DNA of 64,000 nt from Megasphaera_A sueciensis (lineage in GTDB: Bacteria; Bacillota; Negativicutes; Veillonellales; Megasphaeraceae), in contig NZ_CP116939.1 of the NCBI RefSeq assembly GCF_050219315.1, positions 1,364,001-1,428,000 of the forward strand. Direction: 5' to 3'. Positions 15,772 through 23,401 of the stretch are shown piece after piece. The notes beneath the pieces are model-generated. The model was not told the origin of the DNA, ran no database searches, and worked only from the letters and a program-made list of their open reading frames with translations. The number at the start of each line of letters is the position of its first letter. Position 1 is the stretch's first letter. Position numbers and translations under genes: made by a program.

Positions 15772-16836
15772 TTATTTCTCCTTTCGCCACTGTTTAAGCG
15801 TCATTGTCTGATCTACATAAATAGCGTGCCAATCATCATATGTCATATTGGCCGGTACATGAATGCTTTTATTATTGCTGTTTTTGGCAATCCGGGTACC
15901 GCTGCCGTCTGCATGATCACTTAAACTGCCAAATATTGTAGATCTGCAGTTCGGATGCAACGGTGGCATATTTGTTCCCGGCTGTGCGTCTTTTACTAAG
16001 TACACATGCCGATCATGGGCCCGGCAAATTTGCGATGTACGGCGGTCCAGCGTTGCAATGAACGTATAGTACTTCATGCCGGATTCGGCGATGCTGTCTA
16101 TAGCAGCCTGATTCTGTACATAATTCAATTCTGTCCGAACCAACCGTGTCGCATTACTGATACTTACATCCATACGCTGCGTAACTACCTTTGCTATTTT
16201 CTGCAAACTTTCACCACGATGTATTGCCGTGACCATTTCATCCTGCAGCAACCGATTCAGCTTCTGCGTATTTTTCCATACCCGTTCGCTATAATTTTTT
16301 CCGCTCCATGGCGTTCGCAATACCTGTTCAACATCTTTAGGAATCACCTGCGCCACTGGATTCGTGATTTTCCACTTTTGACCAATATCGTACAAACCAT
16401 GATAATAATTATCTGTATACGCATCAGTCAAAAAATGATCCATCTGTCCTATAGCAGTGCGTCCAAGCGTATCGAGTTCCATGAGCGTATCGCTATACAG
16501 TTTATCCAGTCGAGATATGCGACTACGCATGGCCAACGTATTTAATTCCCGCAACAATCCTTTGTCGTTAGTCTTTTGGATCATAGCAACATACTGCTGC
16601 AGGCCCATCCGCCATGTTCGATACTCTGCCCCCATTAAGAGTTTCCGGGCATCTGCTATAGTAAGCTGATTGTCCTTGGCATATCGGCCATACAGCGCCG
16701 CTATCTCAGTCTGAATCTTACCCAATGCATCTCGATAGGCCTTGGATAATTCCATTTCAACAGTATTCTGACTCTTTTTGTGCCATGCCAGCTCCCGCTC
16801 TTCTGCACGTTGAGCCCAGTATTCTTCACTGTTCAT
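15772..16836 (-). CDS. minor head protein (SPP1 gp7/Mu gpF family)
   Basis: This 354-residue protein has a helical N-terminus (EEYWAQRAEERELAWHKKSQ) and a C-terminal head-morphogenesis domain with SISNATRLVRTELNYVQNQAA, MKYYTFIATLDRRTSQICRAHD and PPLHPNCRSTIFGS. The RTELNxxxN, C-xxxHD and HPNCRS motifs define the SPP1 gp7/Mu F domain. It binds the portal and aids head assembly and DNA ejection. It lies in the usual position near the portal, though here after the capsid gene. Confidence 0.9.
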   Translation of the reverse strand: MNSEEYWAQRAEERELAWHKKSQNTVEMELSKAYRDALGKIQTEIAALYGRYAKDNQLTIADARKLLMGAEYRTWRMGLQQYVAMIQKTNDKGLLRELNTLAMRSRISRLDKLYSDTLMELDTLGRTAIGQMDHFLTDAYTDNYYHGLYDIGQKWKITNPVAQVIPKDVEQVLRTPWSGKNYSERVWKNTQKLNRLLQDEMVTAIHRGESLQKIAKVVTQRMDVSISNATRLVRTELNYVQNQAAIDSIAESGMKYYTFIATLDRRTSQICRAHDRHVYLVKDAQPGTNMPPLHPNCRSTIFGSLSDHADGSGTRIAKNSNNKSIHVPANMTYDDWHAIYVDQTMTLKQWRKEK

Positions 16837-16846
16837 GGTCTACTCC

Positions 16847-17815
16847 TTACGCGATTTTATGCTTAATAGCAACCATGCGAATTTGCTTAGGCTCGTATAC
16901 GCGTTTCCAGTTAGTAGCATCTGCCAATTCCGCCCGCGTAGGTGATTCCACATTTTCACGCTTAGCATTCTGCCATGCGATTCCACGAGGATGCATGATA
17001 AAACAATGGCGATTATAAAGCATATTTACACCGGCACCTACATCCGGATCACGCCGAGTTTCAGTCTGTACAAAATCAACCGGAGATCCTTCACCAAATG
17101 CAACGGCTCCCTGCCCGAAAATATACGTCGTATATACCCCAGAAGTCACAGGACAACCATCATCGACAATAACGCGTCTCCCCTGATATGCCGAAAATTC
17201 CACATCCGAAGAATCACGTTCTGTAGTAATAAGGTTTTGCTGTTTGAGGTAGGTTTTAGTTGCCGAATGCATCGCTACGGCCGTCAGCTGATCTTGTGCA
17301 TCACCTAACAGCTGCAAGGCATTCATGAACGCCAAGGCAGAAATATTAGCAGCTTTCCCTGTACCAGAAGAAATATCAAGTACATGATCTTCCATTGTCG
17401 CCGCTGCAAAGACACCAGTTAACAGATTAATAAGTTCTTTCTGATATTGCCGAGCCCAGTATCTTGATACTAAATCACCAATAGCACGCATCGGATCAGA
17501 TCCGGCAAGTGCACCAGAAAGGTCTGTTGCCGACCACTTCTGCTGACGCATAATGGTTGTCGATACGTCTTTATTCGATGTAATTTTCTGAAAATCAATT
17601 GTTTTCCCTTCGACGATATTTTGTGCCTCACCGGTAAGATCTTCAAAGAAAGGCATATTGTGAGTACGTGCAGCCTCACTGGCAAGTTTTGTAAATTCAG
17701 GGCTTGTTGTGATAATCCCGGAATTAAAGAGAGCCGAAAGCTCCATGGTACGATTGACTACATACGGATTAAAAAGTTCAGGGACAATAACGTCCACTAG
17801 TGTAGTTCCTGGCAT
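16847..17815 (-). CDS. major capsid protein
   Basis: This 322-residue protein starts at ATG 17815 and begins MPGTTLVDVIVPELFNPYV. It has FNSGIITTSPEFTKLA, PFFEDLTGEAQNI, RQQKWSATDLSGALAGSDPM and a C-terminal HPRGIAWQNAKRENVESPTR. This pattern fits the coat protein family (HK97 fold, SPP1 gp13-like/P22-type coat) that follows a GP20-type scaffold. No protease-processed delta domain is apparent, consistent with a separate scaffold gene upstream. Confidence 0.85.
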   Translation of the reverse strand: MPGTTLVDVIVPELFNPYVVNRTMELSALFNSGIITTSPEFTKLASEAARTHNMPFFEDLTGEAQNIVEGKTIDFQKITSNKDVSTTIMRQQKWSATDLSGALAGSDPMRAIGDLVSRYWARQYQKELINLLTGVFAAATMEDHVLDISSGTGKAANISALAFMNALQLLGDAQDQLTAVAMHSATKTYLKQQNLITTERDSSDVEFSAYQGRRVIVDDGCPVTSGVYTTYIFGQGAVAFGEGSPVDFVQTETRRDPDVGAGVNMLYNRHCFIMHPRGIAWQNAKRENVESPTRAELADATNWKRVYEPKQIRMVAIKHKIA

Positions 17816-17829
17816 ATTTCATCACTCCT

Positions 17830-18456
17830 TTAGATAGTTACCCCCGCTGCCGCGGCCAACGACCGTGCCTGTTCGGGGTTTTCTTTTAATAATTTCCCTT
17901 GTTCTGTCAAATTGAATGAATCTTTTGCAAATGGATTTTTTCCTGCACCGCCAGAACCGCCCGCCGGATCATACTTAGGCGGCTTACCATCATTTTTGAA
18001 TAAGAACGGCTTACTTTCTACCAGTGCTTTTAATTGTTCATCTAACCCGGTCACTTTTCCATCTTGGCCAAGGATGAGTTTTTCTTTATCAAACAGTCCA
18101 GATACGATATCCACATCCTGCGCTTTATCCGCTATGGCTAATTTAATAGCATTGGTAAACTGCAGTTCCTTCATTTTAGTTTCTGCCTCGGTTTTCTGTA
18201 CTGCATTGGTATCCTGAAGCTGTTTAATCTGTTTTTTCAGGGATTCCATATCCCCTTTACTGTTTTTCAGCGTATCCAACTGTTTATCCCGGTCGGCAAT
18301 TTGTCCGGTAAGCGTTTTCTTTTCTTCATTGACTTCATTAAAACGCGACTTGGTGACATACTCCCCGTCCAAATACCCTTTAAGAGCCGTAATGGCTGCC
18401 GGCCTCTGATCTTCGGCAATTCCTAACTTTTGTGCCACAAATTCTTCAATTGTCAT
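17830..18456 (-). CDS. phage scaffolding protein (GP20-type)
   Basis: This 208-residue protein has an N-terminal segment VAQKLGIAEDQRPAAITALKG with YVTKSRFNEVNEEKK, a central coiled coil (LDTLKNSKGDMESLKKQIKQL) and a charged/Gly-rich end (DPAGGSGGAGKNPFAKDSFN). This is the minor structural GP20/scaffold family, which templates capsid assembly and is removed from the mature head. It is directly upstream of the capsid gene, as expected. Confidence 0.85.
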   Translation of the reverse strand: MTIEEFVAQKLGIAEDQRPAAITALKGYLDGEYVTKSRFNEVNEEKKTLTGQIADRDKQLDTLKNSKGDMESLKKQIKQLQDTNAVQKTEAETKMKELQFTNAIKLAIADKAQDVDIVSGLFDKEKLILGQDGKVTGLDEQLKALVESKPFLFKNDGKPPKYDPAGGSGGAGKNPFAKDSFNLTEQGKLLKENPEQARSLAAAAGVTI

Positions 18457-18519
18457 GCTATATTCCTCCTAATTTTCCGGTTTTTACCGAGGTTACCTGC
18501 CTCGAATGAGAGTGATACA

Positions 18520-18702
18520 TTACGTTCCCGACGAAGCCGCCGATGTATCTGTGCTTGTTCCTGTACCTGTACTATACTCCGTATTCGTCAGGCAGCAGGT
18601 TTGAATGATACGGACAATCTCATATTCCGTATGGTCAGCAACGGCAGTAATAGGAAAATCCTTGTTAAACTGTTTGACATACGTAATCAACCATTTATAC
18701 AT
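18520..18702 (-). CDS. 60-aa hypothetical protein between portal and scaffold
   Basis: The frame begins at ATG 18702, overlapping the end of the portal gene by 8 bases; GGAGGTGAGGGG precedes it. The N-terminal MYKWLITYVKQFNKDFPIT and HTEYEIVRIIQTCCL suggest a short helical protein. The last ~20 residues are Ser/Thr/Gly-rich and probably disordered. Small proteins of this type lie between portal and head genes in SPP1-like modules. No function is assigned; the longer antisense-like N-terminus (start 18891) is rejected. Confidence 0.6.
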   Translation of the reverse strand: MYKWLITYVKQFNKDFPITAVADHTEYEIVRIIQTCCLTNTEYSTGTGTSTDTSAASSGT

Positions 18703-20131
18703 TCCCCTCACCTCCTTCGCCGCCAGCCGGTTCATGTTGATGGGTATCATCATACGCATCCAGCTGCGCATCCCGTTCTTTTTGTTCCTTCTGCAGCTGT
18801 TTTTCTTCATCTTCCGCATTTTCCACAAAGGGATGATGTTTGAGAATCGTCTTTTTCGATACAATCTCTTCTGATTGGGCACACATAGCAACTAATTCAG
18901 CATCGTTACGGATGCTGGTACGTGTCCATGTTTGAATGATCGTGCCGCAATCACGATTATTAGCATGGCAAATGGCCCGCACCAGTTCGTTAAATCCTAA
19001 TCGAAATTCGGTTTCCATCAAACCAGCTTTGAGTTCTAGCAGCGCATATAAAAATTTCATTGCTTCGCCGCTCGTAGCGTCCAGCCCCTGCTGCTGAGGG
19101 TCAATGCCCTGTCCCATGTCAAAAATCGCCTTACGCGTGATCTCAAGCATTTTATCCCGTGCTTCCACAGGGATATCAATCGTCAGCGTAGACACGCCGC
19201 TGGTATCTCCACTTCCTACGCTGTCCGTACAAATAGTTTTGTAATATTTGAGGTCTTTTAAAAACTTGTTTAATTCGCCGTCTTCACTGGCACCGCCGTA
19301 ATTGGTCAAAACAAAAATGATCTCTTGGATATCCTCGAGATCATTCATGAATCCGCTATAGGTCTTGTCATAGGCATCAATAAGGTCTTTAACGCGATCT
19401 AAATCACTACTAGGTATGGAATTGTTAAAAAACGGAATAAACGGCACAGCGCCCAAATCATGCACCATAGTATTCGCTGAATCCGTCTCTCCCGCCTCAT
19501 AAAAATCGGTAAAGCAGGGATAATCCATGAGCCCCGTTACAATTTCATCTGCAGCCCGTTTCCGGAAAGCCTGGCATTCTGTATCCGTCCAATATTCATA
19601 CACATCATACATTTCGCCGTCTTCCGGATCGATATCTTTATATACTCGCAATACTGCAAGCAGCTGCTGATCTAACTTAGTAGACCACACGGGGATAATC
19701 TGTGCAGAAGGTACGACGCCATACTGAAAACCGGTTTCTTTATCTACCCAATAATGGATCCATGCTACTCTGGCATTGCTGGCATTCACACATAACAGTT
19801 TGGCTCTTTTCGCCCATCCATCCCCTAACACATTGGCAATAACTTGATTCGTTTCGTCGTCCTTTACGTCAAAAAGAGGCGGGGTTGTAAACATGTATGC
19901 CGCTTTCTGATCCACCAATAATTCATAAAAGCTGTGCGGAATACGGTTATCTGCATTGCGTAACGGATTTTCTACTTCGGTGGCATCGCTGCCGGGTTTC
20001 TTTTTAGGCTTTCGGAATACGATATCATTTTGTACCTGATAATATCGTTCCGCTATTTCAGCCTTTATAATAAAATCAGCATGGCCTTCTATATATCGGG
20101 TTATTAACTTCTTTGCTGCATCCAAATTCAA
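18695..20131 (-). CDS. portal protein (SPP1 gp6-like)
   Basis: This 478-residue protein shows ITRYIEGHADFIIKAEIAERYY, NADNRIPHSFYELLVDQKAAYMFTTP-type sequence (IPHSFYELLVDQKA), VYEYWTDTECQAF, VPFIPFFNN and DLIDAYDKTYSGFMNDLED, all characteristic of SPP1 gp6-type portals. The C-terminal helical part carries FDMGQGIDPQQ and an acidic/Gly tail. It forms the dodecameric DNA entry ring. Confidence 0.92.
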   Translation of the reverse strand: MNLDAAKKLITRYIEGHADFIIKAEIAERYYQVQNDIVFRKPKKKPGSDATEVENPLRNADNRIPHSFYELLVDQKAAYMFTTPPLFDVKDDETNQVIANVLGDGWAKRAKLLCVNASNARVAWIHYWVDKETGFQYGVVPSAQIIPVWSTKLDQQLLAVLRVYKDIDPEDGEMYDVYEYWTDTECQAFRKRAADEIVTGLMDYPCFTDFYEAGETDSANTMVHDLGAVPFIPFFNNSIPSSDLDRVKDLIDAYDKTYSGFMNDLEDIQEIIFVLTNYGGASEDGELNKFLKDLKYYKTICTDSVGSGDTSGVSTLTIDIPVEARDKMLEITRKAIFDMGQGIDPQQQGLDATSGEAMKFLYALLELKAGLMETEFRLGFNELVRAICHANNRDCGTIIQTWTRTSIRNDAELVAMCAQSEEIVSKKTILKHHPFVENAEDEEKQLQKEQKERDAQLDAYDDTHQHEPAGGEGGEGNV

Positions 20132-20142
20132 CGGTACTCACC

Positions 20143-21387
20143 TCATTTCATAATGCGTAACCGGCTGCGGGCCATTTCTTTTTCCATGGCATACCGGATA
20201 TCATCAATCGCATGGTTGTTTTTATCCGGATAGGCACTAATAAACTGACCGTCCTTATTGCGCTCGTACTCATAATTGACAAACTCCTTATAGGTATTGG
20301 GACAGCGCTGCTTATCAATATAAATATGTGCCCGTTCCTGCAGCCATTTCATACCATGCTCCACACTGTCCGGGCCTTTTCTGGCTCCCGTGATATTTAA
20401 GCCAAACCCGCGCATTTCTACAATGCTTTTAGGTTCAGCCGAATCAGCAATGATGCGGCAAGAGTTATATTTCTGTTTAATCATTTCAGCTGCCCGCTTA
20501 TTTGTCAGCTTCTGTTGATACAGTTCGTCAAATATATACAAATCTTCGTGTTTTGCATCATAGTGCATCGCATTAAATGCCAACGGATCCACCGCAAAGC
20601 CGAAATCCAACCCATAATGCCGCCGGTCAAACTGTGCGATCATGTCGTCACTCATACGCAAGTCTGATACGTTTTCAAACACAGCCCCGCCGGTGCCGGT
20701 GACTTCGCCCAGGTATTCATGCTTGTACAGCACTTCATTCTTAGCTTTGAGCTTTTCGGCTTCCAGGATGAACTGATCGCCTAACCACGCTTTAGGCACG
20801 TCTAAATATGTAGAATGATGTACTAGCCGGTCTGGATCATCAAAGAGTATTTCTTCATTCACCCAGTTGTTTTGGCTTTTCGGCGGATTGTACGTACAAA
20901 ACACCCAGTATTCTTCGCCACCACGCAGCAGAGATTGAAACAAATTCCGGATTTCTTCCATTCCGCTGAATTGATCCAATTCTTCTAACCACACAATCCC
21001 CACATACCCAAACGGCAGCTTAATGGACTTGACTTTGGTCGGATCATCTACCCCAAAGAACAAAATCTTCTGTCCGGTTGCCTTATACGTGATTTCATGC
21101 GGCGACGTTTTGAAGCGGAAACGGTCAGCAACACCCAACTGATCAATACCCCATTGTACTTGTGGATATACACTGTTTTTGATGGTATTGCCTACCTTAC
21201 GCAAGACGACGGCATGGCACTGCGGATGCTGCATCAATAACGTCGGTACTTCAATACCTCCGATAAAGGAAGATTTTGTACTGCCACGGCCCCCAGCCAG
21301 CCAATAAAACGTATGCGTATGCTGTTGTATATCCCAGAACACCGGATCAAACGCCGGTGAAATAATATTAGCGATATTTACTTCCAT
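20143..21387 (-). CDS. terminase large subunit
   Basis: This is about 414 residues from ATG 21387; an alternative TTG at 21393 overlaps the small subunit stop. The ATPase domain shows a Walker A-like GGRGSTKSSF near residue 33, Walker B IVWLEELD and FCTYNPP (coupling motif). The nuclease domain has YGLDFGFAVDPLAF, IIADSAEPKSI and AIDDIRYAME with the catalytic aspartates. This is the PBSX/SPP1 XtmB-type motor that packages DNA into the prohead. Confidence 0.95.
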   Translation of the reverse strand: MEVNIANIISPAFDPVFWDIQQHTHTFYWLAGGRGSTKSSFIGGIEVPTLLMQHPQCHAVVLRKVGNTIKNSVYPQVQWGIDQLGVADRFRFKTSPHEITYKATGQKILFFGVDDPTKVKSIKLPFGYVGIVWLEELDQFSGMEEIRNLFQSLLRGGEEYWVFCTYNPPKSQNNWVNEEILFDDPDRLVHHSTYLDVPKAWLGDQFILEAEKLKAKNEVLYKHEYLGEVTGTGGAVFENVSDLRMSDDMIAQFDRRHYGLDFGFAVDPLAFNAMHYDAKHEDLYIFDELYQQKLTNKRAAEMIKQKYNSCRIIADSAEPKSIVEMRGFGLNITGARKGPDSVEHGMKWLQERAHIYIDKQRCPNTYKEFVNYEYERNKDGQFISAYPDKNNHAIDDIRYAMEKEMARSRLRIMK

Positions 21388-21389
21388 AA

Positions 21390-22052
21390 TCAATCACTTT
21401 TCCTATCAAATGTAAATGTAACAGTCTCCTTATCCGGAGCGTCATTTTTAATAGAATCAACTTCAGCCTTAAGCTTTTGAATACGCAGACGCTGTTCTTC
21501 ATCTGCCTGTCCGGCCCGGCACAGTTCCTCATACTGCTTGATCATGTTGTTAAGCGTACCCATGGCCCGGGACTGGGCCATTAAAAAAGCAGCCTGTTTT
21601 TCATAGGCTTCTGTATATTGATATGTATCTGCTTCTTCACTTTCCATAACATGACGCCTGGTCAAGTCTTCCGAATCAGTTACATACATGATCTTCTGCG
21701 CTCGGATAATGGCAGCATATTTGATGCAAATATTTTCCCAAAGGATATCTATAGGCGATTTCTTTTCTATGGCCTGTACTAATTTAGCCGTTTCCGGCGG
21801 CAGGTACTTAGCAAACAGCCCGTGCTTTACAGCGTTACTGTTTTGCTTAGGGACGCTGCTTGCGTGCCCTACTGAATTTGTATTACAAAAGGGTGCACCC
21901 TTTTTCTTTTTGTGTGCACCCTTTTTACGCTGCCAGTTATGCCGTTGCTTCCATGACTTTACTGTATTGATGGATACACCGTACTTTTCAGCAATTTCTT
22001 TATACTTCATACCGCCCAAATAATCGTTATACGCTTTATCCCGTAGTTCCAT
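21390..22052 (-). CDS. terminase small subunit
   Basis: This 220-residue protein has an N-terminal helix-turn-helix (YLGGMKYKEIAEKYGVS, then TVKSWKQRHNW) and a Lys-rich segment (KKGAHKKKKGAPF). A central NAVKHGLFAKYLPPETAKL and helical C-terminus (EEQRLRIQKLKAEVDSI) follow. This is the PBSX XtmA/terminase small subunit layout that recognises the packaging site. The stop overlaps the large-subunit start region. Confidence 0.9.
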   Translation of the reverse strand: MELRDKAYNDYLGGMKYKEIAEKYGVSINTVKSWKQRHNWQRKKGAHKKKKGAPFCNTNSVGHASSVPKQNSNAVKHGLFAKYLPPETAKLVQAIEKKSPIDILWENICIKYAAIIRAQKIMYVTDSEDLTRRHVMESEEADTYQYTEAYEKQAAFLMAQSRAMGTLNNMIKQYEELCRAGQADEEQRLRIQKLKAEVDSIKNDAPDKETVTFTFDRKSD

Positions 22053-22106
22053 TTCACATTGTCACCACCATCCCTTGTTTTGTTTTGAAAACAGCCCGGA
22101 AAAAAA

Positions 22107-22295
22107 TTATTTTAATATTCTATTTCGAGTAGAGCGCACCACGGGCACATGATTGATTTCTGTTTCCCGGGTTTTCTTCTGCCGATGCATCTTAATTTCA
22201 GACGATATACATCGCCCGTTACGTATGGACATCCGCATGTTAACACATACCTCGCGCCGATTAAACCGGCATCGTACATTGTCACAATCTATCAT
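22107..22295 (-). CDS. 62-aa cysteine-rich phage protein
   Basis: The frame starts at ATG 22295, with GTGGGTGAT a few bases upstream; the in-frame GTG at 22307 is probably part of the ribosome site. MIDCDNVRCRFNRREVCVN and RNGRCISSE give four cysteines (about residues 4, 9, 17 and 28) in a possible zinc-binding layout. The C-terminal half is basic. It is the first gene of the late operon, directly after the terminator and before terS. The function is unknown. Confidence 0.55.
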   Translation of the reverse strand: MIDCDNVRCRFNRREVCVNMRMSIRNGRCISSEIKMHRQKKTRETEINHVPVVRSTRNRILK

Positions 22296-22317
22296 ACTAT
22301 CACCCACTTTTGCGCAT

Positions 22318-22347
22318 AAAAAAGACGCCTACAAAATATAGGCGCCC
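22318..22347 (-). terminator. intrinsic terminator at start of late operon
   Basis: On the minus strand GGCGCCTA pairs with TAGGCGTC around a 7-base loop and is followed by six T. The stem has eight pairs including one G-U. It lies only about 20 bases downstream of the predicted late transcription start, so it would either end early transcription or require antitermination for late genes. Confidence 0.8.
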
Positions 22348-22363
22348 TGTATATAAATTTTCA

Positions 22364-22404
22364 TGCTATTAGTATACCACACTTTTCTGCTCAAAATCTG
22401 CTCA
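22364..22404 (-). promoter_or_regulatory. predicted late promoter with activator direct repeats
   Basis: Minus-strand sequence just after the activator gene has TGAGCAG twice, 11 bases apart (22404-22398 and 22393-22387). Ten bases on is an extended -10 element TGG-TATACT (22379-22371). The repeats fall at about -23 to -40 and replace a recognisable -35 box. One helical turn between repeats suits a dimeric activator on one DNA face. The adjacent ArpU/RinA-like gene product is the obvious candidate. Confidence 0.6.
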
Positions 22405-22408
22405 ATTT

Positions 22409-22918
22409 TTACTTAGCAAAAATAATTTTTGAATTTGTATCGTCCGCATTTTTTCCAAATATCATAATCGCCAACTTTTCTAGCAGTACATTGCTACGCC
22501 GACGACAACTGGCATAACTAAGATGAACTTCACGGGCCACATCCTCCCATGAATCCCCTGATACCCATTTTTGCATTAATAAACTTCTGTCCTCGGGATC
22601 CAATTTATTAAGTGAATTCTTTAGTTTATTAAAAGTGGGTTCTATTTCCTCTAACTTTTTATGCAGCTCTGCAATTCGTGCCGGTGCCGATTCCTTGTTA
22701 AAGTATAATACTTCCTGCGGACTGACACCCTTACCACTCCCGCCACATCCTCCTGCTTCGGATAATACAGAAACTTTGGGAACTCCTTCCAGTTTCATCG
22801 TGTCTTGGATATCCTCTATGGCCACATGGATATTACTGATGTATACCCCAAATTCTTTATATCGCCGCAGATACTGTTTAACGACAATCACATAATCATT
22901 ATGATACATACTTTTCAT
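22409..22918 (-). CDS. ArpU/RinA-type phage late transcription regulator
   Basis: This 169-residue protein has an N-terminal region DYVIVVKQYLRRYKEFGVYIS and a middle acidic helical segment (ARIAELHKKLEEIEPTFNKL). The sigma-like C-terminal helix-turn-helix reads LLMQKWVSGDSWEDVAREV with LSYASCRRRSNVLLEKLA. That architecture is the ArpU/RinA/DUF1492-type family that activates late gene transcription. It is the last gene of the early operon and sits directly upstream of a promoter with paired direct repeats and the late genes. A Gly/Cys-rich patch (EAGGCGGSGKG) in the middle is reminiscent of phage late regulators of this type. Confidence 0.8.
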   Translation of the reverse strand: MKSMYHNDYVIVVKQYLRRYKEFGVYISNIHVAIEDIQDTMKLEGVPKVSVLSEAGGCGGSGKGVSPQEVLYFNKESAPARIAELHKKLEEIEPTFNKLKNSLNKLDPEDRSLLMQKWVSGDSWEDVAREVHLSYASCRRRSNVLLEKLAIMIFGKNADDTNSKIIFAK

Positions 22919-23397
22919 CGTCCCTTCATGTTGCGAAAGGGCATAATAAGCCCATATAAAACTTTTGTTGCATCGTAAAAAAACAAAGGACCATCTTTTT
23001 TAGGATTATTAATTCGCACAGTATCCTCCCTTGGATCATATGGAATACGTTTTAGTAATTTATTGGACACCAACACTTCGCGCCCCGCAATTGAAAAAAC
23101 AGCAAGTACATTATCCTCTATGTGTTTCACTGTATTCTCATCCTGTAGCGCATTGCCTTCCCCCATATCAGGCTCTGCAAATACTCTTCGGTACATGTCC
23201 TCACTCATTTCTGAAAATTCCATATCCCTTAAATTAAAAGGGTGCGGATGTGGAATCCATACCGCCATATATGCGTTTGCCAATACCATTGTACCTTCCC
23301 CTTTATATAAATAATGCACCCCGCCAGAAAATTCATCGGGCCTAATAATTATATTCAATGCCGCTTTCCATAGCTTTTCTGTTCGTTTCGTTATCAT
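22915..23397 (-). CDS. phage protein, possible sliding-clamp-like C-terminus
   Basis: This 160-residue protein is of unknown function. It begins TKRTEKLWKAALNIIIRPDEF, has YLYKGEGTMVLANAYMAVWI and DNVLAVFSIAGREVLVSNKLL, and closes with YDATKVLYGLIMPFRNMKGR. The closing segment resembles the C-terminal strand of DnaN-type clamps (xxLIMPMR), and the alternation of strands and short helices would suit one clamp domain. This is a weak, by-eye resemblance. It lies between the SNF2-like helicase and the late activator, and its stop overlaps the activator start. Confidence 0.5.
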   Translation of the reverse strand: MITKRTEKLWKAALNIIIRPDEFSGGVHYLYKGEGTMVLANAYMAVWIPHPHPFNLRDMEFSEMSEDMYRRVFAEPDMGEGNALQDENTVKHIEDNVLAVFSIAGREVLVSNKLLKRIPYDPREDTVRINNPKKDGPLFFYDATKVLYGLIMPFRNMKGR

Positions 23398-23401
23398 ATT
23401 C

